A stretch of DNA of 64,000 bases from Variovorax sp. RA8 (GTDB lineage Bacteria > Pseudomonadota > Gammaproteobacteria > Burkholderiales > Burkholderiaceae_C). Positions 43,737 through 53,720 of this stretch are shown here, piece after piece. How positions within the stretch are numbered: position 1 is the stretch's first letter; every line of letters begins with the position of its first letter. The notes under the pieces were generated by a model, which was not told the DNA's origin, ran no database searches, and saw only the letters and a program-made list of their open reading frames with translations. The stretch covers positions 1,364,001 to 1,428,000 of the forward strand of contig NZ_LR594662.1 in the NCBI RefSeq assembly GCF_901827175.1, given 5' to 3'. The translations under genes were made by a program, and so were the position numbers.

Positions 43737-43811
43737 ACGGGAGCCTTCCTTCACATGCTTTGAACAGGGGAGATAGATGCAGCCATGCTAGACGCGGCCG
43801 CCGGCAAGCGA

Positions 43812-43825
43812 TTGACGTACATCAA
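43812..43825. promoter_or_regulatory. FNR box, one mismatch (DUF883-like)
   Basis: TTGACGTACATCAA in the 281-bp gap before the DUF883-like gene, one base off consensus. The same gap carries a second box at 43970 for the opposite strand. Confidence 0.75.
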
Positions 43826-43969
43826 CGGATGAGGATCCACTTCGGCGAAGAGGGGCGAGCCGTGCGTCCGCAATTCCGCTTCGGCCGGGCGGCGATGTTC
43901 CGCATCGGCGCGCACAGCACAAGGAGGCGCCACGGCCGCCGCGCAGGTCTCCTGCAGCGCGCCCAAGGA

Positions 43970-43983
43970 TTGACAGGCATCAA
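43970..43983. promoter_or_regulatory. FNR box, one mismatch (ABC exporter operon)
   Basis: TTGACAGGCATCAA, one base off consensus. Its centre is exactly 41.5 bp from the ATG of the ABC ATPase, and CAGGAT lies at -12 to -7 of that ATG; CAGGA could instead be a ribosome-binding site for a longer message. Confidence 0.7.
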
Positions 43984-44017
43984 GTCGTACCGGCCGACCG
44001 CGTTGCAGGATCGGCAC

Positions 44018-44734
<717 letters not shown>

Positions 44735-44741
44735 CTGCACG

Positions 44742-47132
44742 ATGAAAGCGCTCGACCGCAAGCTGCTTCGCGATCTGCGGGCGATGTGGAGCCAGGCGCT
44801 GACCATCGCGCTGGTAGTGGCCAGCGGTGCGGGCGGCTTCCTCACGAGCCTGTCTGCGGTGGATTCGCTGGCCGCGGCGCGCGACACCTTCTATGCCGAG
44901 GGGCGCTTCGCCGACATCTTCGCGACCGTCAAGCGGGCACCTGTCGCCTTGGTCGAGCAGTTGCGCGACATTCCCGGCGTGGCCGACGTGCAAACGACGA
45001 TCGAGCAGGTGGTCCGCATCCAGCTCGACGGCAGCAGCGATCCGGTGCTGGGGCAGTTGATCGGCGTCGACCGCCTGCAGCCGCCGCGTTTGAACCAGGT
45101 GAGCGTCGCGGCCGGTGCCGGCTTGTTCGACGCCGGCGACGGCGCCGGAGCCAGCCGGGATACGGTCGACGCGCTGGTCTCCAGGGGCTTCGCCGGTGCA
45201 CGCGGGCTCAAGCCCGGCGACACGGTCGGCGCCCTGATCAACGGTCGTCATCGGCGCTTGCGAATCGTGGGCATCGCCCTGTCGCCCGAGTTCGTCTTCG
45301 CCGGTCTCTGGGGCATGCCGGACCAGCGTGGCTTCGGAGTCTTCTGGGTCGACCAGGCGGTGCTCGCCGCTGCCTACGACATGGAGGGCGCCTTCAACAC
45401 CCTGGCCGTGCGCCTGGCACCTGCCGCGGCGCGGCGGGTTTCCGACGCGGAAGTCATCGACGCACTCGCGCAGCCGCTGGCCCGCTATGGTGGCGCGACG
45501 CCCCGTGCAAGGGTGGACCAGACCTCGCACGCGATGCTGGAGAACGAGATCAAGGAGCAGCGCGTCATCGGCACCGTGCTGCCGTCGATCTTTCTCGGCG
45601 TGGCCGCCTTCCTGCTGAACGTGGTCGTTTCGCGGCTGGTCGCCACGCAGCGCGAGCAGATTGCCGCGCTGAAGGCGCTGGGCTATGCCAATGGGACCAT
45701 CGCTGCCCACTACCTGAAGCTGGTGCTGGTGATCGTCTCGGCCGGACTGGCGCTCGGCGTTGCTCTGGGCGACTGGCTCGGTGCCCAGCTGGTCGGTCTC
45801 TATGCCGAGCTGTTCCATTTCGCGCGCTTCGAGCACAGGATGGACAGCGGCCTCGCACTGCTCGCCGGCGGCATCACGCTGGCCACCGCGGTCGCAGGAA
45901 CGCTGTCGGCCATCCTGGCGACAGTGCGGCTGTCTCCTGCCGAGGCGATGCGTCCCTCGGCCCCGGGGCGCTACCGGCGCACGCTTGCCGAGCGGCTGGG
46001 CGTCGCCGGCCTGAGCCCGGCCCTGCGGATGATCCTGCGGAACATGGAGCGGCGTCCGCTGCGGAGCAGCCTGTCGATCGGCGGAGTCGCGGCGGCAGTG
46101 GCCATCGTGGTGATGGGCAACTTCTTCCGCGACGCGATCGAGGTCGTCGTCGACACCACGTTCGTGCTGTCCATGCGCAGCGACGTCTCGGTGTGGTTGA
46201 CCGAACCGGCCGACAACGGCATTGCGCTGCAGCTGGCGCGCCTGCCCGGCGTGCTGGCGCTGGAATCGTTGCGGGATGTGCCGGTCACGCTGGTCAACGG
46301 TCACCTGCGCCAGCGTGTCATGGTGCGGGGCGAGCCGGAACGAAGCGAGCTGTTTCGCATCGTCGATGTCGACGGCCGGCAGGCGATGCCGCATGGCGAT
46401 GGCCTGCTGCTCACCGATCGGCTGGCCGACAAGCTGGACCTTCGGGTCGGCGATCGCGTCAGGGTGGAAGTGCAGGAGGGCCGCATGCTCACCTTCACGT
46501 TGCCGGTGGACGGCACGGTGCGCGAGATGATGGGACTGAACGCCTACATGAATCGTGCTGCGTTGAACCGCGCTCTGCGCGAGGGTGACGTCGCCACCGG
46601 CTTCGTGCTGGCGCTCGAGCGCGGCAGCGAGACGCGATTCCTGCAGGCCACGCAAGGCCTTCCCCGCGCCGCCGGCGCCTTCAGCAAGGCGGCCATGCTG
46701 CGCAACATGCAGGAACTGACTGCGCGCAACATTCTGATCATGAGCACGGTGCTCACGCTGTTCGCCTGCGTCATCGCCGTCGGCGTGGTCTACAACAACG
46801 CGCGCATCGCGTTGGCCGAGCGAGCCTGGGAACTGGCCAGCTTGCGCGTGCTGGGCTTCACGCGCGCCGAGGTGTCCGGCTTGCTGCTGGGCGAGATGGC
46901 GATCGGCATTGCCGTCGCACTGCCGCTGGGCATGCTGGCGGGCTATGCCCTCGTGCATGGTGTGACCGGACTGCTGAAGTCCGACCAGTTCTTCTTTCCG
47001 GTGGCGATCCGTCCGCGCACCTATGCACTCGCGGCGCTGGCTGTGCTGGCTGCTGCTGCTGCGAGCGCACTGGTGGTGCGGCGTCGCATTGATCGGCTCG
47101 ACATGGTGTCGGCGCTGAAAACGAGGGAATGA
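44742..47132 (+). CDS. FtsX-like ABC transporter permease
   Basis: A 796-residue permease with two FtsX/MacB-type membrane cores and two large periplasmic domains (four plus four helices; [20 protein letters not shown] and [20 protein letters not shown]). Both halves end with basic cytoplasmic loops. It moves no ions itself but uses ATP from its partner for mechanotransmission or extrusion. The ATG at 44742 lies 7 bp after the ATPase stop. The double-core size resembles the YbbP/AttF-G class. Confidence 0.88.
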   Translation: MKALDRKLLRDLRAMWSQALTIALVVASGAGGFLTSLSAVDSLAAARDTFYAEGRFADIFATVKRAPVALVEQLRDIPGVADVQTTIEQVVRIQLDGSSDPVLGQLIGVDRLQPPRLNQVSVAAGAGLFDAGDGAGASRDTVDALVSRGFAGARGLKPGDTVGALINGRHRRLRIVGIALSPEFVFAGLWGMPDQRGFGVFWVDQAVLAAAYDMEGAFNTLAVRLAPAAARRVSDAEVIDALAQPLARYGGATPRARVDQTSHAMLENEIKEQRVIGTVLPSIFLGVAAFLLNVVVSRLVATQREQIAALKALGYANGTIAAHYLKLVLVIVSAGLALGVALGDWLGAQLVGLYAELFHFARFEHRMDSGLALLAGGITLATAVAGTLSAILATVRLSPAEAMRPSAPGRYRRTLAERLGVAGLSPALRMILRNMERRPLRSSLSIGGVAAAVAIVVMGNFFRDAIEVVVDTTFVLSMRSDVSVWLTEPADNGIALQLARLPGVLALESLRDVPVTLVNGHLRQRVMVRGEPERSELFRIVDVDGRQAMPHGDGLLLTDRLADKLDLRVGDRVRVEVQEGRMLTFTLPVDGTVREMMGLNAYMNRAALNRALREGDVATGFVLALERGSETRFLQATQGLPRAAGAFSKAAMLRNMQELTARNILIMSTVLTLFACVIAVGVVYNNARIALAERAWELASLRVLGFTRAEVSGLLLGEMAIGIAVALPLGMLAGYALVHGVTGLLKSDQFFFPVAIRPRTYALAALAVLAAAAASALVVRRRIDRLDMVSALKTRE

Positions 47133-47139
47133 AGAAGCC

Positions 47140-48354
47140 ATGAATCGCAAGACCCAACTGATCTCCGCAGCGGGCGGCCTGGCGCTGGTGGCATTGCTCG
47201 CCTGGGCCTTCGCGCCCCGGCCCTTGGCTGTCGAGGTGGCGCGGGCGACGAGCGGGCCCTACGAACAGGCCATTCCCGAGGATGGCAAGACACGGCTTCG
47301 CGACCGCTACGTCGTCACGGCACCGCTGGCTGGCCGGCTGGCGCGCATCACGCTGCGCGAAGGTGACGCGATCGAGGCCGGCGCGATCGTGGCGACACTG
47401 ACGCCCGTGTTCTCTCCGATGCTGGACGAGCGCACTCAGCGTGAGCAAGCATCCCGCGCCGAAGCTGCGCAAGCCGCGGTGCGGCGGGCCGCGGCCGCGC
47501 TGGAGCGGGCCCGGCTAGCGCTTGAGCAGGCGCGCGTCGATCTTCGGCGCAACGAACAGCTGGCAGGGCAGAACTTCTTATCGCCCGCCAAGCTCGACGC
47601 CGACAGGTTGGCCCTGCAGGCGGCGCAAAAGGATGTCGAGGCCGCCTTGGAGTCTCGCCATGTCGCCGAGCACGAGGCGGAGGTCGCCCGCGCCGCCCTG
47701 TTGGCGGTGCGCGCACCGGCGGGCGCGGCGAATGCCTTTCCTGTGCGCGCACCCGTGGCCGGGCGCGTGCTGCGCGTGACGCAAGGCAGCGAAGCCACGG
47801 TGGCACTGGGCGCGCCGTTGCTGGAGATCGGCGACACCACGCAACTCGAGATCGTGGCCGAGCTGCTGACCACGGACGCGCTGCAGGCGCTGCCGGGCTC
47901 GCTGGTGCGGATCGAGCGCTGGGGTGGCCTCGGCACCTTGGAGGGCCGCGTGCGGCTGGTCGAGCCTGCCGCCTTTACCAAGGTGTCCGCGCTCGGTGTC
48001 GAGGAGCAGCGGGTCAATGTCCTGATCGAACTCACGAGCCCGCCTGCTTCCTGGCAAGCGCTGGGTGACGGCTACCGCGTCGGTGTGCGCATCGTCACGC
48101 AAGCCCAGGCTTCGGTGCTGCGCGTGCCGGTGAGTGCGGTATTTCCGCATGCCGACGGCGGCATGGCGGTGTTCGTGCTCGAAGGCGGGCGTGCACGGCT
48201 GACGCCGGTGGAGCTGGGCGGGCGCAACGGCAGCCAGGCGTGGATACGCAGCGGCATCGCCGAAGGCGCAACGGTGGTCGTCTATCCTGCAGCGGCGTTG
48301 CGCGATGGCGCCCGGGCGAAGGCACGCCATGTGCCGGTGCAGGCAGCGTCGTGA
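47140..48354 (+). CDS. HlyD-family periplasmic adaptor protein
   Basis: A 404-residue adaptor: N-terminal membrane anchor (ISAAGGLALVALLAWAFA), biotinyl-lipoyl halves (VTAPLAGRLARITLREGD ... PVRAPVAGRVLRVTQGSEA) split by an alanine-rich coiled coil (about 105-190), then a beta-barrel. It links the inner-membrane FtsX permease to an outer-membrane channel, not present in this window. Seven bases separate it from the permease gene. Confidence 0.88.
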   Translation: MNRKTQLISAAGGLALVALLAWAFAPRPLAVEVARATSGPYEQAIPEDGKTRLRDRYVVTAPLAGRLARITLREGDAIEAGAIVATLTPVFSPMLDERTQREQASRAEAAQAAVRRAAAALERARLALEQARVDLRRNEQLAGQNFLSPAKLDADRLALQAAQKDVEAALESRHVAEHEAEVARAALLAVRAPAGAANAFPVRAPVAGRVLRVTQGSEATVALGAPLLEIGDTTQLEIVAELLTTDALQALPGSLVRIERWGGLGTLEGRVRLVEPAAFTKVSALGVEEQRVNVLIELTSPPASWQALGDGYRVGVRIVTQAQASVLRVPVSAVFPHADGGMAVFVLEGGRARLTPVELGGRNGSQAWIRSGIAEGATVVVYPAAALRDGARAKARHVPVQAAS

Positions 48355-48398
48355 GACCAGGCGCCGGAGATCCGTCTGCCCTCAGCTTGCACTGTGTG

Positions 48399-49388
48399 CT
48401 AGGGCAGCAGCACCGCGGCACCCTGAAGCCGGCCGGCGCGAAGGTCTGCGAGCGCTTCGTTGGCCTGCGCCAGGCCATAGGTGGTGATGTGGATCTGCGG
48501 CGGGTGCGCTTGTACCTGATCGAGGAACTCGCGGGCGTCGAGGCGCGTGAGATTGGCCACGGAGACCAGCTGCCGTTCTTCCCAGAGCAGTCGGTAGGCA
48601 AAGGAGGGAATGTCGCTCATGTGGATGCCACCGCAGACGACCCGGCCGCCCTTGCGCACCGCGCTCAGCGCGATCGGGACCAGTTCGCCGGCCGGCGCGA
48701 AGATGATCGCCGCATCCAGCGGGACGGCGGGCATCTCGTCCGACCCCCCGGCCCAGGTGGCTCCCAACGATCGCGCAAAGGCCTGGCCCGCGGTATCGCC
48801 CGACCGGGTGAAGGCATGGACCTGCCGGCCCTGGCCGACGGCGACCTGCGTGATCAGGTGGGCGGCCGCGCCGAACCCGTAGAGGCCCAGGCGCCGTGCG
48901 CCTTCACCGGCGGCTTTCAGGCTGCGCCAGCCGATCAGGCCGGCGCACATGAGAGGTGCGATCCGGGCCGGCTCCTGCGTCAACATGTCCAGCGGCAAAC
49001 AGAAATCGGCCTCGGCGATGACATGGCTCGCGAAGCCGCCGTCGCGGTGGTAGCCGGTGAAGCGCGGCGCATCGCACAGGTTCTCATGGCCGGTCGCGCA
49101 GAAGGTGCAGTGGCCGCAGCTGTGGCCCAGCCAGGGCACGCCGACGCGGTCGCCGATGCGGTGCGTGACGACGCCCGGACCGAGGGCTTCGACCTCGCCG
49201 ACGATCTCATGCCCTGGGACGATCGGCATCACGGGCAGCGGCAGGTCGCCATCGACCACGTGCAGGTCGGTGCGGCAGACCGCGCAGGCGAGCACGCGCA
49301 GGCGCAGCTCGCCGGCGGCCGGCTCCGACAGGGGGCGCTGCTCCATCTGCAACGCCTGGCCCGCGGCGCGGAGCACCATCGCCCGCAT
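48399..49388 (-). CDS. Zinc-dependent alcohol dehydrogenase (AdhP type)
   Basis: A 329-residue MDR enzyme. Catalytic zinc: ACAVCRTDLHVVDG and PGHEIVGEVEALG; structural zinc lobe: SCGHCTFCATGHENLC; NAD motif GLYGFGAAAHL. It interconverts alcohols and aldehydes with NAD(H) and, at low oxygen, could discharge NADH by making alcohol. ATG at 49388 is preferred to 49415 because it begins the conserved domain and has GAGG upstream. It lies 34 bp after phaB on the same strand and is the last gene of a BON-phaB-adh unit. Confidence 0.87.
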   Translation of the reverse strand: MRAMVLRAAGQALQMEQRPLSEPAAGELRLRVLACAVCRTDLHVVDGDLPLPVMPIVPGHEIVGEVEALGPGVVTHRIGDRVGVPWLGHSCGHCTFCATGHENLCDAPRFTGYHRDGGFASHVIAEADFCLPLDMLTQEPARIAPLMCAGLIGWRSLKAAGEGARRLGLYGFGAAAHLITQVAVGQGRQVHAFTRSGDTAGQAFARSLGATWAGGSDEMPAVPLDAAIIFAPAGELVPIALSAVRKGGRVVCGGIHMSDIPSFAYRLLWEERQLVSVANLTRLDAREFLDQVQAHPPQIHITTYGLAQANEALADLRAGRLQGAAVLLP

Positions 49389-49422
49389 TGCAGCTAGGCC
49401 TCGTGTCAAGCGCATGACATGC

Positions 49423-50142
49423 TCAGGGCATGTACTTGCCGCCGTTGATGGACAGCGTGATGCCACTGATGAAGCCGGCCTCGTCGGCAGCGAGAAAGAC
49501 GACGCCGCGCGCGATCTCCGCCGGTGTCGCCAGCCGTCCCATCGGGACGGTCTTCAGGATCTGCGCGAGCGCGTCGGGCGGCACCGCGCCGACCATGGCG
49601 GTATCGGTGTAGCCCGGCGCCACGACGTTGGCCGTGATGTTGCGAGACGCGCCTTCGAGCGCGAGCGACTTCGTGAAGCCGACGAGGCCCGCCTTGGTTG
49701 CTGCATAGTTGGTCTGCCCCACCTGGCCCGACAGTCCATTGACCGAGCTCATGTTGACGATGCGGCCGAAGCGGCGTTCCCGCATGCCCTCGATCACCGC
49801 TCGGCACATGTTGAAGCAACCGCCCAGGTTGACGTCGAGCACCTCGCGCCACTGCTCGAGCGTCATCTTGTGCAGCATCGCGTCGCGCGTGATGCCGGCA
49901 TTGTTGACCAGCACCTCGATCGGTCCCAGGGCGGCCTCCACGCGGGCCACGCCCGCCTGGCACGCGGCCGGATCGGCCACGTTCCACGCGAATGCGGGTA
50001 TGCCGGTTCGCGCGGTGAACGCCTCCGCTGCCTGGGTGTTGGAGCCGTAGTTGGAGGCGACGCGGTAGCCTGCGGCCGAAAGAGCTTCGGCCACGGCAGC
50101 TCCGATGCCGGCGGTTGCGCCGGTGACCAGTGCGACTCGCAT
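49423..50142 (-). CDS. phaB: Acetoacetyl-CoA reductase (PhaB)
   Basis: A 239-residue short-chain dehydrogenase: cofactor motif VALVTGATAGIGAAVAEAL, NNAGITRDAMLHKMT, catalytic Ser/Tyr/Lys in VNGLSGQVGQTNYAATKAG and the C-terminal GITLSINGGKYM. These details follow PhaB of PHB makers. It reduces acetoacetyl-CoA to (R)-3-hydroxybutyryl-CoA with NADPH. It begins 2 bp after the BON gene and lies close to phaC, linking it to PHB synthesis as an electron sink. Confidence 0.9.
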   Translation of the reverse strand: MRVALVTGATAGIGAAVAEALSAAGYRVASNYGSNTQAAEAFTARTGIPAFAWNVADPAACQAGVARVEAALGPIEVLVNNAGITRDAMLHKMTLEQWREVLDVNLGGCFNMCRAVIEGMRERRFGRIVNMSSVNGLSGQVGQTNYAATKAGLVGFTKSLALEGASRNITANVVAPGYTDTAMVGAVPPDALAQILKTVPMGRLATPAEIARGVVFLAADEAGFISGITLSINGGKYMP

Positions 50143-50144
50143 CG

Positions 50145-50798
50145 TCAGGCTTCGACGAGCAGGTTGTTGATCACGTTCGCGACGCCCGGCGCCGACCATG
50201 CGGCCCCCTGGGCAGCCTTGCGTTCAGCCCAGGAGTGGACCTTGCCGCTGAGCGTGACATGGGCACCGCTCACCTCGACCTTGATTCGCTCGGCTTCGCG
50301 ACCGGCTTGGCGCTCGAGTGCTTCCTGGATCTTCTTCTCGACGTCGGCCGCCGTGAACTTCGGCTTCACGACGACCCGGTTCGTGACGCCGGTGACGCCG
50401 AGCAGGTCGCGCACGGCACCTTCAGCCGCCCTGCGCTGGTAGTCCCACTCGACTTCTCCATTCAGGGTGACCCAGCCGTTCTCCACCATCGGATGGATCT
50501 TGTCCTCGGGCACGAGCACGTTCCACTCGATGGCACGTTCCACCGCCATGGCGATGTCGGCGTCGGTTCGCGTGTAGTCGGAGCTGAGCTTGACCGGCAT
50601 TTCGATCGCCAGCGCCTTCACGCCCTGTACGCGCTGCGCAGCGCGCTCGATGGCGTATTTCTCGGCGTGGCTGGAGGGATGGCCGGTCAATGTGACCACG
50701 CCGTCCTTGACGATCACGCCGACGTCGGTGGCGGTGATCGCCGGGTCCCAGTTCAGTTCGGCGACGATATCGCTTCTGAGTTGTGCATCGGATCTCAT
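50145..50798 (-). CDS. Triple BON-domain protein
   Basis: A 217-residue protein of three BON domains (around GVVTLTGHPSSHAEKYAIE, GWVTLNGEVEWDYQRRAAE and AHVTLSGKVHSWAERKAAQ), each about 60 residues. No signal peptide is visible, so it is cytoplasmic or uses a non-standard route, unlike OsmY. BON proteins bind phospholipid or membranes under osmotic and other stresses. AAAGGA lies eight bases before the ATG. First gene of the BON-phaB-adh unit, with a TAAAGT -10 exactly where the upstream FNR-like box predicts. Confidence 0.85.
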   Translation of the reverse strand: MRSDAQLRSDIVAELNWDPAITATDVGVIVKDGVVTLTGHPSSHAEKYAIERAAQRVQGVKALAIEMPVKLSSDYTRTDADIAMAVERAIEWNVLVPEDKIHPMVENGWVTLNGEVEWDYQRRAAEGAVRDLLGVTGVTNRVVVKPKFTAADVEKKIQEALERQAGREAERIKVEVSGAHVTLSGKVHSWAERKAAQGAAWSAPGVANVINNLLVEA

Positions 50799-50862
50799 GG
50801 GGATTCCTTTCGTTGGTGTGGATGGGTGCCTGCCACTTTAGGAAGCGCATGGAGGTTGACCG

Positions 50863-50876
50863 TTGCGCTGGATCAA
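50863..50876. promoter_or_regulatory. FNR-like box, two mismatches (BON-phaB-adh)
   Basis: TTGCGCTGGATCAA: the second half-site is perfect and the first has two changes. Class II spacing predicts a -10 where TAAAGT is found, and a start codon 30 bases after the predicted transcription start. Confidence 0.55.
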
Positions 50877-50894
50877 GGGATCGGCACGGCGCGG

Positions 50895-52616
50895 TCAACG
50901 TGCCATGACATAGGTGCCCGGTGCATCGCAAACCGGGGCGTAGCCGAGCTGTGCGTGGCCCATGCGCGGCGGCTTGCGCCGCGGCCCCGAGCGAGCCGCG
51001 AGCCATGCTTGCAGTGCGGGCCACCAGGAGCCTCCGACCTGCTCGGCGCGAGCGGTGTACTCGTCCGGCGATACGTACGGCGCATTCCTGGCGCGGTGGA
51101 GGACCCGATAGTGGCGGTGCGCGTGGCCGGGCTCGCTCAGGATCCCGGCGTTGTGGCCGCCGTCGGTAAGAACGAAGCTGATCTCGGTATCGCACAGCAG
51201 GTTCAGCTTGTACACGGAGCGCCATGGCGCGACATGGTCGGTTCGCGTGCCGACAGCGAAGATCGGTGCCTCGATGTCGCCCAGCGAGACCGGGCGTCCG
51301 TTCACCAGGTATTGGCCACGCGCAAGCGCGTTGTCGCGGAACAGGCTGCGCAGGTAGTCGGCGTGCATCCGGTAGGGCATGCGCGTGCCGTCGGCGTTCC
51401 AGGCCATGAGGTCGGTCGTCGGCGCGCGTTCGCCGAGGAGGTAGTTCTGCACCATGGGCGACCAGATGAGGTCGACGGCGCGCAACAGGTGGAACGCGCC
51501 GGCCATCTGGCTCGAATCCAGATAGCCCTGGCGCGCCATCAGGTCTTCCATGAAGCTGAGCTGGCTCTCGTCGATGAAGAGGCCGAGTTCTCCCGGCTCC
51601 GTGAAATCCGTCTGCGCGGCCAGCAGCGTCACCGTCGCGAGGCGATCGTCGCGGTCGCGCGCCATGGCTGCGGCGCCGATGGCCAGCAGCGTGCCTCCCA
51701 GGCAGTAGCCCACTGCATGCACGCGCTGCCGGGGCACGATGGTGTTGATCGCATCGAGGCTGGCCATGAGGCCTTGCGCCAGGTAGTCGCCGATGCCGAG
51801 GTCCCGATCATTCGCATCGGGGTTTCTCCACGAGATCGCGAACACGGTGTGGCCCTGGCCGACCAGATAGCGGATCAGGGAGTTGTGCGGGGAGAGATCG
51901 AGGATGTAGTACTTCATGATCCACGCACTCATGATCAGCACCGGCTCTGGATGGACCGTGGCCGTCGTGGGCGCGTACTGGATCAGCTCCATCAGGTGGT
52001 TGCGCAAGACGACCTTGCCGGGGGTAATCGCCACGTCGCGCCCAGGTACGAAGTTCTCGGCACCCTTTGGCGGCAGGCGCTTGAGGCTGCGCTGCAGATC
52101 TTCTGCAAAATTGCGGGCGCCTTGCAGCAGATTCAGTCCGCCTGTCGCGGCGGTTCTTTGCAGCACCAGCGGGTGGGTGGCGGGCCAGTTTGCCGGCGAG
52201 CAGATCTCGTGCAACTGCCTTGCCGCAAACGCGACGACCTGTTCGTGGTGGCGCTCGACGCCGGGCACCCCTTCGGTCAGCTGCCGCAACCACTGGCCGC
52301 TTTCGCGGAACGCCTGCCGATACAGGGTGAAGGGCCATGCATCCCATGAAGGGTCTGAAAGGCGGCGGTCGTCTTCGTGCGAGTCCGGCGTCGGCGGTCC
52401 ATGGGCGGGCAATGCCTGGAGAGCCTGGTCGGTGGCCTCTACCGCCCGCATCAGCGGGCCGCTCATGAGCACTTGTGCACTGCGTGCCGGCTGCGCCGCG
52501 AGGTGGATGGCCCAGTCCGACCAGGCCAGCATCAGCGCTGCAGGTGAAAGCCCTTTCGTCAGTTGGGCCAGTCCGGCGTGCAGCGTCCGGTCCAGTGCTT
52601 CGACTCTGTCGTCCAT
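50895..52616 (-). CDS. phaC: Class I poly(3-hydroxyalkanoate) synthase (PhaC)
   Basis: A 573-residue alpha/beta-hydrolase polymerase with the lipase-like box GYCLGGT (nucleophile Cys), Asp in GTRTDHVAPW, and His in DGGHNAGILSEPG. The N-terminal PhaC_N domain is present (WPFTLYRQAFRESGQWL). It polymerises 3-hydroxybutyryl-CoA to PHB. It stands as a single gene preceded by an FNR box; phaB lies downstream on the same strand, beyond the BON gene. Confidence 0.92.
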   Translation of the reverse strand: MDDRVEALDRTLHAGLAQLTKGLSPAALMLAWSDWAIHLAAQPARSAQVLMSGPLMRAVEATDQALQALPAHGPPTPDSHEDDRRLSDPSWDAWPFTLYRQAFRESGQWLRQLTEGVPGVERHHEQVVAFAARQLHEICSPANWPATHPLVLQRTAATGGLNLLQGARNFAEDLQRSLKRLPPKGAENFVPGRDVAITPGKVVLRNHLMELIQYAPTTATVHPEPVLIMSAWIMKYYILDLSPHNSLIRYLVGQGHTVFAISWRNPDANDRDLGIGDYLAQGLMASLDAINTIVPRQRVHAVGYCLGGTLLAIGAAAMARDRDDRLATVTLLAAQTDFTEPGELGLFIDESQLSFMEDLMARQGYLDSSQMAGAFHLLRAVDLIWSPMVQNYLLGERAPTTDLMAWNADGTRMPYRMHADYLRSLFRDNALARGQYLVNGRPVSLGDIEAPIFAVGTRTDHVAPWRSVYKLNLLCDTEISFVLTDGGHNAGILSEPGHAHRHYRVLHRARNAPYVSPDEYTARAEQVGGSWWPALQAWLAARSGPRRKPPRMGHAQLGYAPVCDAPGTYVMAR

Positions 52617-52676
52617 CTAGATCCTCGATGTGATGCCAATGGTGTCGAAGTCTGGACGCGCGGGCGAGCCAGGCGC

Positions 52677-52690
52677 TTGATCGACGTCAA
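52677..52690. promoter_or_regulatory. FNR box, one mismatch (phaC)
   Basis: TTGATCGACGTCAA, centre 67.5 bp before phaC, with CAGACT at the predicted -10. One base differs from consensus. Confidence 0.75.
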
Positions 52691-52731
52691 GGTGCCGCAA
52701 CATCGATCGCCGCGATGCTGCGGCATGTCAA

Positions 52732-53430
52732 CTAGCGAACGCCGGCGGTCTTCAGCAGCAGTTCCGTGACCTGTGCGATCAGCCGGCGCTGGTCGTCGCT
52801 CTCCGGCACGCTCCCCTTGTACGTCACCTGCGCCGCATGGTCGGCGTAGAACTGGGTCACGGCACAGAGATGGAGCAGGAACACCATGGGGTCGGCCTGG
52901 TCCATGAGGTCGTTGTTGATCCAGTCCTGGATCATCATTGCGGCCTGGTGAGTGCGCTGCCTGCTCGAGTCCGTCATCGTCCTGAGCACCGGCGCACCGC
53001 GCAACACCTCGGCGGCCAGGATCCGCGCGCGCAGCGGATGCTCGAAGGAGAACAGCATCTTGCGGTGGATCAGCTCTACCAGCACCCTGCGCGGCGCGCA
53101 GGCCCCGCGGCTGAAATCGCAGCTACCGATCAGGTCATCGACGATGTCTTTCAGGACTTGCCGGTAGAGGCCTTCCTTGCTTTCGATGTAGTAGTACAGC
53201 TGCGCCTTCGATAACCCCGCCTTGTCGGCGATTGCCTGAGCCGAGGCGCGGGCCGGACCTTCACTTGCGAACTCCCGGATCGCGGCATGGTAGATCGCAT
53301 CCAGCACTTGCGCGTGCTTGCGCTTGCCAGGTGCCGAGGGCGCTGCGATCTGGACTGGAGCACGCTCAGCCGCAACTTCCGTTCCGGCAGGTACGGCGCT
53401 GAGAAATGCGACATCTTCGGCTTCACTCAT
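52732..53430 (-). CDS. TetR family regulator (RutR-like C-terminal domain)
   Basis: A 232-residue regulator. An unusual 35-residue Ala/Pro-rich N-terminal extension precedes the TetR helix-turn-helix (ASAQAIADKAGLSKAQLYYYI); the ligand domain has KMLFSFEHPLRARILAAEVL, the TetR_C_3 (RutR/YcdC) type. It lies 115 bp upstream of phaC on the same strand, so it may sense a pyrimidine- or acyl-related metabolite that affects PHB genes. A weak FNR-like box and TACAAC hexamer lie upstream. Confidence 0.85.
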   Translation of the reverse strand: MSEAEDVAFLSAVPAGTEVAAERAPVQIAAPSAPGKRKHAQVLDAIYHAAIREFASEGPARASAQAIADKAGLSKAQLYYYIESKEGLYRQVLKDIVDDLIGSCDFSRGACAPRRVLVELIHRKMLFSFEHPLRARILAAEVLRGAPVLRTMTDSSRQRTHQAAMMIQDWINNDLMDQADPMVFLLHLCAVTQFYADHAAQVTYKGSVPESDDQRRLIAQVTELLLKTAGVR

Positions 53431-53489
53431 CGGGGGGCCTCCGTTGCTGGCGAGATGAACGGTTGTACCTCCGCAGGCCCGGCCGGGAC

Positions 53490-53503
53490 TTGCGCTGTGT
53501 CAA
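53490..53503. promoter_or_regulatory. Weak FNR-like box before the tetR gene (three mismatches)
   Basis: TTGCGCTGTGTCAA has three changes from consensus, but TACAAC lies exactly at the -10 predicted by class II spacing toward the tetR gene. Reported as a low-confidence candidate because its spacing repeats the pattern of the stronger boxes. Confidence 0.35.
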
Positions 53504-53539
53504 GCGCGGTGTGGACGCCTTCGACCGGACGGCCTTGTG

Positions 53540-53553
53540 TTGACGCGTATCAA
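53540..53553. promoter_or_regulatory. FNR box, one mismatch (P-type ATPase)
   Basis: TTGACGCGTATCAA, one base off consensus. Class II spacing predicts a start at about 53588 with GAAACT at -10, giving an unusually long leader (about 110-130 bases) to the P-type ATPase start. Confidence 0.7.
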
Positions 53554-53720
53554 GCCCGATGGGCATCCAGGCGCTGAAACTGACAGCGAACACCTTCCGG
53601 CCCTACCGAAGACTTGGTCATGTGCAAATGCATTCCTGTTCCCGCCGATGGCAGCACGACCTCGCCAGGCCGTGCATCGGGGCTCGTCGCCGAGATATGA
53701 GAGATCTACCGGCCGGTGCC

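Noticed and set aside
52837..53214. Plus-strand 125-codon frame
   Set aside because: Antisense to the RutR-like TetR gene; composition is shadow-like.
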